Below, piece after piece: positions 25,901-33,417 of a DNA stretch of 64,000 bases. Every line of letters begins with the position of its first letter. Positions within the stretch are counted from its first letter, which is position 1. Source of the DNA: Cystobacter ferrugineus. GTDB lineage: Bacteria; Myxococcota; Myxococcia; Myxococcales; Myxococcaceae. The stretch is taken from positions 156,124 through 220,123 of the forward strand of contig NZ_MPIN01000012.1 in assembly GCF_001887355.1 (NCBI RefSeq), in the 5' to 3' direction. A model generated the notes under the pieces. It was not told the DNA's origin. It ran no database searches and was given only the letters and a program-made list of their open reading frames with translations. Made by a program: the position numbers and the translations under genes.

Positions 25901-26744
25901 GGCATCGGTCCACCACCTCGGCCAGGCGCGCGTCCACGTCCGGACGGGCCAGGTGGAGGGGGCGCGCGTCCTGCTCCCGCACGGTGCGGGCCAGCTCCCG
26001 GGGCGGCACGTGGCGGAAGGGGCCATGCCCGGCGGCGAGCTCGTAGAGCACCGCGCCCAGGGAGAAGAGATCCGCGCGGGCCGAGACGGGCTCGCGCGCC
26101 CAGGCCTCGGGGGACATGAAGTAGGGCGTGCCCACGAGCGCGCCCCGGGAGATCGAGGGCAGCTCGAGCCCGGGGGGAGCCCGCTCGGGCAGCTCCTCTC
26201 CCGGGCCGTCGGACTCGGAGGGCAGCGTCCCGGGCCCATCCAGGATTTTCGCCAGGCCGAAGTCCAGCAGCTTCACCGTGCCGGACTCCTCGAGGATGGC
26301 GTTGCCGGGTTTGATGTCGCGGTGCAGGACGTTGCGGCGGTGGGCGGCGGCGAGCCCGCGCGCCAGCCCCACGCCGATCTCCAGCACGCGCCGCCACGGC
26401 AGGGGGCGGGGCAGGCGGTCCAGGCTCGTGCCGCGGATGTACTCGGAGACGAGGTAGGGGTGCCCCTCGAACTGGCCGGCGCGGTAGAGGGTGGCGACGT
26501 TGGGGTGCTGGATGCGCGCGGCGGCGCGTGCCTCGATGAGGAAGCGCGGCAGGGCGCCCGCGTCGAGCGCCGGGATGAACTTCACCGCGACCGTGCGCTC
26601 CAGGAGCGTGTCATGGGCGAGGTAGACGCGCCCGGTGCGTCCCTGGCCCAGCAGGCGCAGGAGCCGGTACTCATCGACCTCGGAGGGCGGTTGACAGTCG
26701 TCGCGGGAGCGAGGGCCCGGAGGTTGATGCGCGGACTCGCTCAC
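22953..26744 (-). CDS. Ser/Thr kinase-STAND NTPase-FGE (sulfatase-modifying factor) fusion
   Basis: The 1263-residue product has four parts. A kinase domain (about 25-290) has LLGQGRTGRVY, AVKFIPAL, HRDIKPGN (about 140) and DFGLAKI. A STAND-type NTPase begins NPYRGLNAFQEE and has Walker A GDSGVGKSS (about 357). One transmembrane helix lies at about 750 (RAFAVGFVASLALVYVGM). A C-terminal FGE/SUMF1-like domain (about 985-1263) has PPGFVYVPRGTFLFG, RLCTEWEWERAARG, SPFGLEDMSGNVWEW and RGGSYY. The helix places the kinase inside and the FGE-like domain outside. FGE domains in such fusions are mostly thought to bind ligands. The start overlaps the stop of the response regulator by 4 bases. Confidence 0.9.
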   Translation of the reverse strand: MSESAHQPPGPRSRDDCQPPSEVDEYRLLRLLGQGRTGRVYLAHDTLLERTVAVKFIPALDAGALPRFLIEARAAARIQHPNVATLYRAGQFEGHPYLVSEYIRGTSLDRLPRPLPWRRVLEIGVGLARGLAAAHRRNVLHRDIKPGNAILEESGTVKLLDFGLAKILDGPGTLPSESDGPGEELPERAPPGLELPSISRGALVGTPYFMSPEAWAREPVSARADLFSLGAVLYELAAGHGPFRHVPPRELARTVREQDARPLHLARPDVDARLAEVVDRCLRRDPLERFASADALLEALEDVRTGDTTLRVPEGNPYRGLNAFQEEHRALFFGRQREVRAVVERLRASAFVLVTGDSGVGKSSLCLAGVVPRVVEGALEDGYTWRPARMVPGRRPISLLAAALAPHFPLEEARIEQLAREEPTTLVRALRASLGENTRQGLLLHVDQLEELVTLSEPGEALLLAELLAQFASGVAGVRLLATVRSDFLTRLGVLPGLGEALSRALYLLRPLGRAEVREVVTGPARLKGARFESEALINELVDSTLSAEGGLPLLQFTLAELWEARDAARGLIPASALEALGGVSGALARYADGIIAQLLPDQQVAARRLLMRLVTVDNTRARRSEAELLGQEPAAPAALEALIRARLVVARRSEEGSSFDIAHEALLTGWPTLAQWLAEAHEARQFHARLERAASEWERLGRPREALWGARHLAELQAHPQEALSARETAFLDASRGSLRRGKLLTRAFAVGFVASLALVYVGMRVNAWYTLERQVRTSLGEARPLLERAREQQRALERTRAESFALFDTGKLEEASARWAEALRLSRDTERDYLRASEAMEKALVLAPDRQEVREAFADVLAERALLAERAFHPGDRDELLQRLSLYDTSGTRMARWNAPMRLSVRTRPAGATVTLARYTLVDDQYVPTPVPVPGPTPLEGVALERGSWLVEVRAPGHVPVRYPLRAEPGTERVLELVLPEEHQVPPGFVYVPRGTFLFGTAAEESIRRFFNTTPLHPVETGPYLISRTEVTYGEYLEWLETLPPERFARHVPHGASATSVNAEVKLTRSPEGRWSLRIMPNVVAYEAREGEPIRYTSRPRDVEQDWRRMPVGAIDYEDARAYAAWVASTGRVPGARLCTEWEWERAARGADEREFPQGDVLLPHQANFDETYGKVGANFGPDEVGRHPGSRSPFGLEDMSGNVWEWADSVLAPGRPVARGGSYYYASSTARVTNRESPEPNFRDLSVGLRLCAPAPPGVQ

Positions 26745-27202
26745 CGGGAGGGTGGCTTGCTGCCCGCCTTCTTCAGGAGCGCCTGGATGTGGCTGGCGAC
26801 CGCATCGGGCAGGGCGGGCTTGGTGACGAAGGCATCACAGCCGACTTCCCGGGCCCTCTCCGACGAGGGCTCGAAGACGTGGCCGGTGAGCGCCATCACG
26901 GGGATGTCGCGGGTTGCCTCGTCGGTCTTGAGTTGTTGCGTGGCGTCCCAGCCACTGAGCACGGGCAGTGACAGGTCCATCAGGATGACGTCGGGATGGG
27001 ACTCGCGCGCGCGCTCGACCGCTTCCTGTCCATCGCGAGCGGTCTGCACCTCGTAGCCCAGATACTCGAGGTACTCGGCGTACATCTCCCGGGCATCATC
27101 GTAGTCATCGACCACGAGGACCTTGCGTCCCTCCGGGCTGGATGCTTCCGCCTCGGTTTCCGCCGGCTCGGACGGGGACGTTTTGTGACCAGGGTCCATC
27201 AT
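26741..27202 (-). CDS. single-domain response regulator
   Basis: The 153-residue product has a 25-residue acidic leader followed by a receiver domain: VLVVDDYDD (acidic pocket), ILMDLSLPVLSGW (phospho-acceptor Asp), MALTGH (Thr switch) and FVTKPALP (Lys). There is no output domain, so it acts through protein contacts, CheY-like. It is coupled (ATGA overlap) to the large kinase-STAND-FGE gene, so the pair probably works in one pathway, joining a two-component step with a Ser/Thr kinase. Confidence 0.9.
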   Translation of the reverse strand: MMDPGHKTSPSEPAETEAEASSPEGRKVLVVDDYDDAREMYAEYLEYLGYEVQTARDGQEAVERARESHPDVILMDLSLPVLSGWDATQQLKTDEATRDIPVMALTGHVFEPSSERAREVGCDAFVTKPALPDAVASHIQALLKKAGSKPPSR

Positions 27203-27451
27203 TCTCGGGGGGCACGGGGGGAACCCATCGTGTCAGAATCGATGGAGCTTGAACAGTTCCAGCGATTCTCCGGGATTCACCCGTCCCGGCTTCACGCTCC
27301 GTGGGCCGTCCAGCATGCGGGCGAGCGCCGACGAGGAGGATTCTTCGCGAACCGCCATGTCCCTTCGAGGAGGTGCGTTGCCCCGGCGTGAACCCTTGTA
27401 GAATCGAGCATGTCCGGAAGGGCCGGACTTCTCTTGCACGGGAGCGATGAC

Positions 27452-27658
27452 ATGACGAAGCAACTGAAGAGTCTGTGGGCCGTGGCGGCGCTCGTGGTGG
27501 GCGTGGGGATGGGGTTCACGACCGGTGCGCGGACGGAGACGCCGGCGCCCCCGTCGGCGGGGCTCGTGGAATGTGTGCGTGATTCCCAGTGTGACGCGGG
27601 CTGTGGCGCCGTGGGCGCCGGCGCGTGCCAGTCCGGCCGCTGCTACTGCCGTTTCTAG
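27452..27658 (+). CDS. small exported Cys-rich protein
   Basis: The ATG at 27452 with GGGAG 7-8 bases upstream gives 68 residues; a longer frame from 27410 lacks a signal at its start. A signal peptide (LKSLWAVAALVVGVGMGFTTGA) is followed by a short mature domain with six Cys in CVRDSQCDAGCG and CQSGRCYCRF, probably disulfide-bonded. Function unknown. A strong hairpin follows the stop. Confidence 0.65.
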   Translation: MTKQLKSLWAVAALVVGVGMGFTTGARTETPAPPSAGLVECVRDSQCDAGCGAVGAGACQSGRCYCRF

Positions 27659-27667
27659 AAGGACATC

Positions 27668-27698
27668 CGAGGGCCGCCGGTGCGAGCGGCGGCCCTCG
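27668..27698. terminator. strong hairpin, bidirectional terminator
   Basis: An 11-bp perfect stem (CGAGGGCCGCC / GGCGGCCCTCG) with a 9-base loop lies between the small Cys-rich gene (stop 27658) and the convergent cysteine synthase gene (stop 27731). Confidence 0.65.
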
Positions 27699-27730
27699 CC
27701 GTCTTCTCGCCGGGCCCCCGGCGATTGTCT

Positions 27731-28735
27731 TCAGACCGGGGCCTCGGGAGGCGGCAGGGGCTTCACCTCGAGCTGTTTGGAGGCGAGGAAGTCCGGGTTG
27801 AACACCCGCGAGCTGTAGCGGCTGCCGTGATCGCACAGCAGGGTGACGATGCGCAGCCCCTGGCCGAGGTGTTGCCGGGCCACCTCGTAGGCCGCGCGCA
27901 CGTTGAGGGCCGCCGAGGTACCCACCACCAGCGCGTCCTCGCGGGCCAGGTGGTAGAGCATCTCGATCATCTGCTGATCCGACAGGCGCATCGCCTCATC
28001 CACCCGCGCGCGGCGGAAGTTCTCCGTGAGGCGCATGATGCCGATGCCCTCGGTGATGGAGCTGCCCGAGCCCTCCATCTTCCCCTCGCGCACCTGGCAG
28101 TAGAGCCCCGAGCCGTGCGGATCCACCAGCACCACGCGCAGGCCTGGGTTCTTCTCCTTGAGGTAGCGGCTCACGCCGGAGAGGGTTCCACCGCTGCCCA
28201 CGGAGCTGACGAGCACGTCCACGCGGCCCTCGCACTGCTCCCACAGCTCCGGCCCGGTGGTCTCGTAGTGGAAGTCACCATTGGCGGTGTTCTCGAACTG
28301 GTTCATCCACACCCAGCCGCGCTCCTCGGCGAGCGCGCGGGCGCGGTGGTAGAAGTGCGAGGGATTGGAGAAGGGCACCGCGGGGACCTTGATGACCTCC
28401 ACGCCCATGGCCTCCAGGTACTCGTACTTCTCGCGCACCTGGTTGTCGGGCATGGTGACGGCGACGCGGTAGCCTCGCTCGCGGCCGAGCAGCCCCAGTC
28501 CGATGCCCGTGTTGCCGGCGGTCCCCTCGATGATGGTGCTGCCGGGAGTGAGCCGTCCTTCCTCTTCCGCCCGGCGGATCATCCCCTTGGCGGCGCGATC
28601 CTTGATGCTGCCGCCGGGGTTCATGAACTCGGCCTTGCCGAGGATGTGACAGCCGGTGAGGCGCGAGAGCGAGCCGATGCGCAGCAGCGGCGTGTTTCCA
28701 ACCGAGTCCCAGAGCGAGCCAATGCGGGGTGCCAT
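27731..28735 (-). CDS. cysteine synthase-family PLP enzyme
   Basis: I used the ATG at 28735 (MAPRIGSLWDSVGNTPL), giving 334 residues; the frame runs further upstream without family character. PLP-binding features are present: NPGGSIKDRAAKGM with the Schiff-base Lys, EGTAGNTGIGLGLLG, and the phosphate loop SVGSGGTLSGVSRYLKE. It belongs to fold-type II beta-substituting enzymes that make cysteine from O-acetylserine and sulfide. The SITEGIGIMR stretch and length fit the CysK/CBS-like subgroup. It has its own neighbourhood with an aldo/keto reductase 52 bases upstream on the same strand. Confidence 0.88.
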   Translation of the reverse strand: MAPRIGSLWDSVGNTPLLRIGSLSRLTGCHILGKAEFMNPGGSIKDRAAKGMIRRAEEEGRLTPGSTIIEGTAGNTGIGLGLLGRERGYRVAVTMPDNQVREKYEYLEAMGVEVIKVPAVPFSNPSHFYHRARALAEERGWVWMNQFENTANGDFHYETTGPELWEQCEGRVDVLVSSVGSGGTLSGVSRYLKEKNPGLRVVLVDPHGSGLYCQVREGKMEGSGSSITEGIGIMRLTENFRRARVDEAMRLSDQQMIEMLYHLAREDALVVGTSAALNVRAAYEVARQHLGQGLRIVTLLCDHGSRYSSRVFNPDFLASKQLEVKPLPPPEAPV

Positions 28736-28787
28736 GTGGGGCCCGAGCATAGCGCGGGGCGGGTGACGTCGGCTCGCGGGGCGTTCA

Positions 28788-29636
28788 TCAGATGACGGGC
28801 AGGGAGTCGGGCTCGGGCCCGAGGGGGAAGGCCTCGTCGATGCGGCGCAGCTCCGCCTCGGTGAGCGTGAGGGTGGCGGCCGCGGCGTTGTCGCGCACGT
28901 GCGCCTCGCGGCTGGCCTTGGGGATGGCGAAGAGGGAGGGCCGGCGCACGAGGAAGCGCAGCGCCACCTGGCGGGGCGTGACGCCATGGACGCGGGCGAT
29001 GGCCTCGAGCACGCGTCCGCCCGGGCTCTCCGGCTCGGGGAAGTTCCCGCTGCCAAACGGGCTGTAGGCCACGACGGCCACGCCCTGTTGCTCACACCAG
29101 GGGATGACCGAGTGCTCGATGGCGCGCTCCTCCAGGTGGTAGAGCACCTGGTTGCACGCGATGCGGCCCGGCCCGGCGATCGCCAGCACCTCCTCGAGCT
29201 CGTCCACGTCGAAGTTGCTCACGCCCCAGGAGCGCACCTTGCCCTCCTTCACCAGCCGCTCGAAGGCGCGCACGGTGCCTTCCAGCGGGTGGGAGCCGGG
29301 CCAGTGCAGGAGGTAGCAGTCGAGCCGGTCGGTGCGCAGCCGCTCGAGGCTCCGCTCGCACGCGGCGACGGTGCCCTTCTCGGTGGCGTTGGAGGGCATC
29401 ACCTTGGACACGAGGAACACCTCGTCGCGGCGGCCCGCGATGGCCTTGGACACGATGTCCTCCTCCACGCGGCCCTGGCCGTAGAGCTCGGCGGTGTCGA
29501 GGTGGGTCAGGCCGAGGTCCAACCCGGCCCTGAGGGCCCGGATGGCGCTCTCCGGGTCATCCTCCTCCATCTGCCAGGTGCCCTGCCCGATGACGGGGAC
29601 CGCCACACCGGTGCTTCCCAAGACGCGCTTCTCCAT
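28788..29636 (-). CDS. aldo/keto reductase
   Basis: The product has 282 residues from ATG 29636 (MEKRVLGSTGVAVPVIGQGTW). The AKR tetrad is visible: Asp and Tyr in LDTAELYGQG, Lys in LVSKVMP and His in LLHWPG. NADPH-binding C-terminal elements (FAIPKAS) are present. The protein is close to the usual AKR length for bacterial 2,5-didehydrogluconate reductase-like members and is expected to be cytoplasmic. The substrate cannot be read. Confidence 0.9.
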   Translation of the reverse strand: MEKRVLGSTGVAVPVIGQGTWQMEEDDPESAIRALRAGLDLGLTHLDTAELYGQGRVEEDIVSKAIAGRRDEVFLVSKVMPSNATEKGTVAACERSLERLRTDRLDCYLLHWPGSHPLEGTVRAFERLVKEGKVRSWGVSNFDVDELEEVLAIAGPGRIACNQVLYHLEERAIEHSVIPWCEQQGVAVVAYSPFGSGNFPEPESPGGRVLEAIARVHGVTPRQVALRFLVRRPSLFAIPKASREAHVRDNAAAATLTLTEAELRRIDEAFPLGPEPDSLPVI

Positions 29637-29707
29637 GTGCCCTCCCTTCCTGGACCGCGCGGAGCATACGGCGGGTGGGGGGCCGGGCTCGCGGTGCATG
29701 GGCGGAG

Positions 29708-30268
29708 TCACCTCGCCCAGAGAACACTCAGCTCCAGGGGGAGGGGCGTGAAGGGCTCGGCATGCACGCGGGCCGGACCGGTGTGCGTGCCCAGCGGCTC
29801 CCAGTGCGCGCCGTGCAGCCCGTACATCTCCAAGGACTGCCGCCGCGGGTCCACCAGCCACAGGTGGCGCACGCCCTCGCGGGCGTAGCGCTTCATCTTC
29901 TTCTCCCGGTCCAGTGATTCCGTGGAGGGAGAGAGCACCTCGCAGACCCAGTCGGGTGCGAGGGTGAAGCCCACCACGTCGGGCATCTCCGGCATGCGCT
30001 CGCGGCGCCAGGCGGCGAGGTCCGGCACCAGCACGTCCTCGCCCAGGTGCAGCTCGGGCTCCGAGAGGAGCAGCCATCCGCCTGGGCCTCCCCTTCCCAG
30101 GTGGAAGGGGTTGTAGAGCACTCCAAGCAGCGCGCTATGCGCGAGCGCATGGAGTGAAGCGGGCCGGGGACTGGCGTACAGCTCGCCGTCCACCAGCTCC
30201 GCCACGAGGTGCGGAGGGACTGCCTCCAGGTCCGCGTAGGTCGCCTTGCGCTTTGGGCTGCCGCTCAT
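29708..30268 (-). CDS. Uma2-family (DUF820) restriction-like nuclease-fold protein
   Basis: The product has 186 residues from ATG 30268 (MSGSPKRKATYADLEAVP). The fold's acidic residues are seen in LVAELVDGELY, DVLVPDLAAWRRER, VCEVLSPST and RHLWLVDP, with REKKMKRYAREGV between, which is the Uma2 pattern. Uma2 proteins have a PD-(D/E)xK-like fold; they are abundant in myxobacteria and cyanobacteria, and their cellular role is unknown. The gene stands alone with no partner. Confidence 0.88.
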   Translation of the reverse strand: MSGSPKRKATYADLEAVPPHLVAELVDGELYASPRPASLHALAHSALLGVLYNPFHLGRGGPGGWLLLSEPELHLGEDVLVPDLAAWRRERMPEMPDVVGFTLAPDWVCEVLSPSTESLDREKKMKRYAREGVRHLWLVDPRRQSLEMYGLHGAHWEPLGTHTGPARVHAEPFTPLPLELSVLWAR

Positions 30269-30509
30269 GCTTGGAGCATGGGCAGCCGGGCGTGTCTCTT
30301 CAAGGGCTGGCCAGGGTGCACCGCTGGATTCGGGATTCATGCGAACAAGCTACACCCTACCTCTGACATGGGGTAGCGGGCGGTTCCTCTCGGAGTTGGG
30401 CTGATCGCCCTCGCGGACGTCCATGCGCATCTTCGGGTTGTGGTGCTCCCGACGACGGACTTTCACGGCCCGCCTGCCTGGGTGCCACCGCTCGCGAGGA
30501 GGGATGGCG

Positions 30510-31136
30510 ATGATGAACGAGGAACTTCTGTCCGATGTGGCCGAGCACACCGGGCAGGCTGGCATCCAGGACGCCGAGCGCACCGTGCGCGCGGTGCTCG
30601 ACATCCTGGGCGAGCGCTTGAGCTGGCCCGTCATCGAGGCCGTGGCGGATGACCTTCCCGGCTCTCTGACCGCGGGCTTGAGGGACGGGGTGGACCGCCA
30701 GGACTTCGACCTCGCGGAGTTCCAGGCGCGTGTCGCGGACCGGATGCAGGTGCCGCTCGGACGCGCCGTGGAACTCGCGGGCGTCGTCTGCCAGTTCCTC
30801 GCGGAGGCGCTGACCCCGGGGACGCTGCATCGGCTCCGCGAGGAACTCCCCGAGCCCATGGGGGCCCTCTTCACTCCCAGGGAGACCGGCGAGCGCCTCG
30901 AGCCCGTCCACCTCGAGCCGAGCCGCGGCACGCTCGCGGAGGGTCGACCGGGAAGCACGCATCCCCTGTCCGAGGCCAGGCCCGAGCGGGCGCAATCCCA
31001 GTCCGTGGCGCGCACGGACAATCCCCATGGGGACTCGAAGCTCTCCAGTGCCACCGGGCTCACCCAGGAGCGGGAAGGGGAGACCCTGGCGACTGGACAT
31101 CCCGGGTCGAACCGTCCCCTGAGTGAGCGGAAGTGA
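30510..31136 (+). CDS. DUF2267-domain protein
   Basis: The start at ATG 30510 is 7 bases after GAGGAGG; ATGs at 30504 and 30513 are close by. About 208 residues. Two helical DUF2267-like halves (about 5-65 and 70-130) contain AERTVRAVLDILGERLSW, then ADDLPGSLTAG, and later ARVADRMQVPLGRAVELAG. The C-terminal 70 residues are a disordered tail with SKLSSATGLTQEREGETLA. The last 41 codons and stop are repeated at 35115-35246 without the rest of the gene. DUF2267 proteins are linked to stress or acid response by analogy only. Nothing shows regulation. Confidence 0.75.
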   Translation: MMNEELLSDVAEHTGQAGIQDAERTVRAVLDILGERLSWPVIEAVADDLPGSLTAGLRDGVDRQDFDLAEFQARVADRMQVPLGRAVELAGVVCQFLAEALTPGTLHRLREELPEPMGALFTPRETGERLEPVHLEPSRGTLAEGRPGSTHPLSEARPERAQSQSVARTDNPHGDSKLSSATGLTQEREGETLATGHPGSNRPLSERK

Positions 31137-31140
31137 CCTC
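31009..31140. repeat. 132-bp direct repeat, left copy
   Basis: This copy is the 3' end of the DUF2267 gene plus four bases past its stop. It matches 35115-35246 with six mismatches and no gaps, same orientation. The two copies bracket the four-gene operon 31185-34685, consistent with insertion or duplication at this gene end. Confidence 0.9.
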
Positions 31141-31184
31141 GGGGGTGGAACAACCCTGGAACGGCTTCTCGGGCAAGGTCTTTG

Positions 31185-32339
31185 CTATCCGCACCGCTTC
31201 GAGTGGCTCGCTGTTGCGTCCGCGCGCTGGATGTACTCCTGGGAGAGCGTGAAGAAGCGCGGACGGATGACCGACATGCGGTGCCGCTCCGCGTTGTGGT
31301 AGCCCCGAGTGCGGTAGACGTCACGCAGCGAGGGTTCATCGCGCAGCCGCCCGAGTGCCTCGGCCAACACCTCGGGCGTGTTCTCCCTGAGCCGCACCGC
31401 GGACTCGCCCACCGCGTCGGTGATGCCACCCGTGCTCGCGCACACCACCACGAGTCCTCGTGCTTGCGCCTCGACAGCGGTCAGCGAGAACGCCTCCACC
31501 CGTCGCGAGGGGATGACGATGATATCGAACTCCGAGAAACGCTCGACCAGGGTCTCGCGGGGAAGATGCCCCTCGAAACGGACCCGCGCCTCCAGCGCGT
31601 GTGCGCTCGTCTCTGCGCGCATCTGCTCGAGGTAGCCTGGAGTTTCCTCTCCGCCAATCACGGTCAGGTGCACATCCTCCGAGAGGTAGCGCATGGCTGA
31701 AACCGCGATGTCCGCCCCTTTCCAGGGAGTAAGCCTCCCGGCGAACAGCACGCGCAGGGTGGGCGTTTTCCCTGGCCGACGCTCCACCTCCGCGGATCGG
31801 GGCGCGTAGAGCCGGTCGGGAATTCCGTGCGGCAACACGACGTGCTCAAGTTCACAGGGGTCGACGGAGAAGTAGTCCTCTGCCATGTGCCGCGTCGGAA
31901 AAAACAGCACATCCATGCGCGTGCGGATGGCTTGCATGTTCGCGAGGAAGAACTCGGATTGGATCGCACTCAGGACATCGGTGCCGTGGCAGATGCCCAC
32001 CTTGGGGATGTCCACCGCTTCTTCCGCGAAGGCGCGCGACAAGCCGAAGTTCAGGTGCTGGCAGTGGATGAGGGTAGGGCGGAATTCCGCCACGTGGCGT
32101 GCCACCTCGCGCCGGAGTTGCTGCACGTACACGTCGAAGCCCTCGGGTGTACGCGCCTTCAGGGCGTCCAGGAAGTGCACGTCCTCCATCGTCCACCATC
32201 GGTCCACGCCCTCCGGCGGTGCCAGCGTGAGGAAGCGCACCTGCACGTCGGGTGGCAGCTCGCTGTACCAATCGTTGCAGAGGAGGGGGCTTCCGCCAAA
32301 AGGCACGAAAGGGATGTCGATGCCGGTGAGGATCCTCAT
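31185..32339 (-). CDS. GT4-type glycosyltransferase
   Basis: The 384-residue product has a two-domain GT-B layout. The N-terminal acceptor side begins MRILTGIDIPFVPFGGSP and includes ICHGTDVLSA. The donor side has LFAGRLTPWKGADIA, the EAFSLTAVE motif (E-x7-E) and GITDAVG. It is the last gene of a four-gene operon, overlapping the upstream dCTP-deaminase-like gene by 4 bases. The sugar acceptor is unknown; placement beside nucleotide enzymes and an exporter suggests it glycosylates a small exported product, which is inference. Confidence 0.88.
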   Translation of the reverse strand: MRILTGIDIPFVPFGGSPLLCNDWYSELPPDVQVRFLTLAPPEGVDRWWTMEDVHFLDALKARTPEGFDVYVQQLRREVARHVAEFRPTLIHCQHLNFGLSRAFAEEAVDIPKVGICHGTDVLSAIQSEFFLANMQAIRTRMDVLFFPTRHMAEDYFSVDPCELEHVVLPHGIPDRLYAPRSAEVERRPGKTPTLRVLFAGRLTPWKGADIAVSAMRYLSEDVHLTVIGGEETPGYLEQMRAETSAHALEARVRFEGHLPRETLVERFSEFDIIVIPSRRVEAFSLTAVEAQARGLVVVCASTGGITDAVGESAVRLRENTPEVLAEALGRLRDEPSLRDVYRTRGYHNAERHRMSVIRPRFFTLSQEYIQRADATASHSKRCG

Positions 32340-32872
32340 GGCAGGTGCTCCCGATGATCGAAGTCTCGGTACACCTCCGACTCGCGCGGCCCGTTGCTGC
32401 CTTGGTACTTGCCTTGGTAGAGAGTGATGTCTCCGAGCACGGTCCAGAATGTCACCTGCCCGATGCGCATGCGTGGGTAGATGCGCACGGGCTGTACCGC
32501 GTGGAGCATGAGCGTGAACTGCCCGTAGGAGCCAATGTCGATGAGATCCGCGGTGATGTGCACGAACAGACCGATGCGGCCCGTGGACGACTTGCCGCGC
32601 AGCACCGGGACGAACTTGTCGCTTCCCACGGACTCCATCGTGTGGCCCAGGTAGAGCGTATCGGGCCGCAACTCGATGCCCTCGGGCGGGATGTGCAGCG
32701 TCGTCGTCTCATTGAGCTTCTTTGTGTCGAGCACGTGCTTCTTGTAGACCTTGAGCGTGTCCCCCAACCGGAAGTCGTAGGAGTTGGGATTGACCTGCTC
32801 CTCGCAGAACGGGGAGATGCGGATGGTTCCCGACAACACTTCTTGTTGAATCTTGGGTCCGGTGAGAATCAT
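32336..32872 (-). CDS. dCTP deaminase/dUTPase-fold protein without the catalytic Glu
   Basis: The 178-residue product has the fold's N-terminal VNPNSYDFRLGD, then LRGKSSTGRIGL (phosphate-binding Ser-Ser and Arg) and ITADLIDIGSYGQFTLML. In canonical dCTP deaminases the last strand reads LE-, with a catalytic Glu; here it is Met (TLML). The Asp of the ADLID turn, which acts in dUTPases, is kept. It overlaps both neighbours by 4 bases and is a paralogue of the next protein upstream. It may be a non-deaminating family member, a dUTPase-like enzyme or a subunit of a mixed oligomer. Confidence 0.82.
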   Translation of the reverse strand: MILTGPKIQQEVLSGTIRISPFCEEQVNPNSYDFRLGDTLKVYKKHVLDTKKLNETTTLHIPPEGIELRPDTLYLGHTMESVGSDKFVPVLRGKSSTGRIGLFVHITADLIDIGSYGQFTLMLHAVQPVRIYPRMRIGQVTFWTVLGDITLYQGKYQGSNGPRESEVYRDFDHREHLP

Positions 32873-33417
32873 GTCTGGTCGTCCAGGAGCTTGTGGAACA
32901 TGCTCGGTTGCGGCTCGGAGAAGTGCGCGTAGCTATGGGTCTGCTGGATGTAACGGGCTCCCTCTAGCAGGTCGGCACCTTCGGGCTTCCAGAAGGACAC
33001 CTGCCCGATGCGCATCCCTGGGTAGACAATGAGTGGTTGCACCACTTTCAGTTCCAACGTCCAGCGATGGCGCGTGCCCAGATGTCCGAGGTCCGCGGTG
33101 ATTTGCAGGAACAATCCCAGCCGTCCCAGCGACGAGCGCCCGATCAGGCTGGGCACGAACGAGTCGCTACCGATGACCTCGAGCGTCGTTCCCAGATAGA
33201 CGCGCCGCGGCTCCAGTCGGAACCCCTCGGGGGGAATGCTCACCTTGACGGTACGTTGCTCCCCTCTCAGGTCGATGACATCGCTGCGAAGCTCCACGAT
33301 CTCGGCGCCAAGCCGGTAGTTGTAGCTGTTGGGATTGAGCAGGTCGGGGTCGAAAGGCTCCAGGTCGATGCGCCCATCCCGGACCGCCCGCTCGATTTCA
33401 TTGCCGGTGAGAATCAT
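32869..33417 (-). CDS. dCTP deaminase-fold protein with the catalytic Glu
   Basis: The 182-residue product starts MILTGNEIERAV, almost the same opening as its paralogue. It has LNPNSYNYRLG, LIGRSSLGRLGL and ITADLGHLGTRHRWTLEL, keeping the Glu of the LE- strand but replacing the DxG turn's Asp by His. Residual MRIGQVSFW matches the family's C-terminal strand. The catalytic pattern fits deamination of a cytosine nucleotide better than dUTP hydrolysis. It is translationally coupled to the MFS gene upstream and the paralogue downstream. In host DNA metabolism one such gene would be enough; a coupled pair suggests a dedicated pathway. Confidence 0.82.
   Translation of the reverse strand: MILTGNEIERAVRDGRIDLEPFDPDLLNPNSYNYRLGAEIVELRSDVIDLRGEQRTVKVSIPPEGFRLEPRRVYLGTTLEVIGSDSFVPSLIGRSSLGRLGLFLQITADLGHLGTRHRWTLELKVVQPLIVYPGMRIGQVSFWKPEGADLLEGARYIQQTHSYAHFSEPQPSMFHKLLDDQT

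Noticed and set aside
22926-27056. 1376-residue open frame on the plus strand
   Set aside because: Antisense to the kinase-STAND-FGE gene; no recognisable domain or start signal.
32336-33417. dCTP-deaminase-fold pair as an antiphage dCTP-depletion system
   Set aside because: Defence deaminases of this kind normally act alone or with toxins; here the genes are locked in an operon with an exporter and a glycosyltransferase, so a product pathway fits better. Not excluded.
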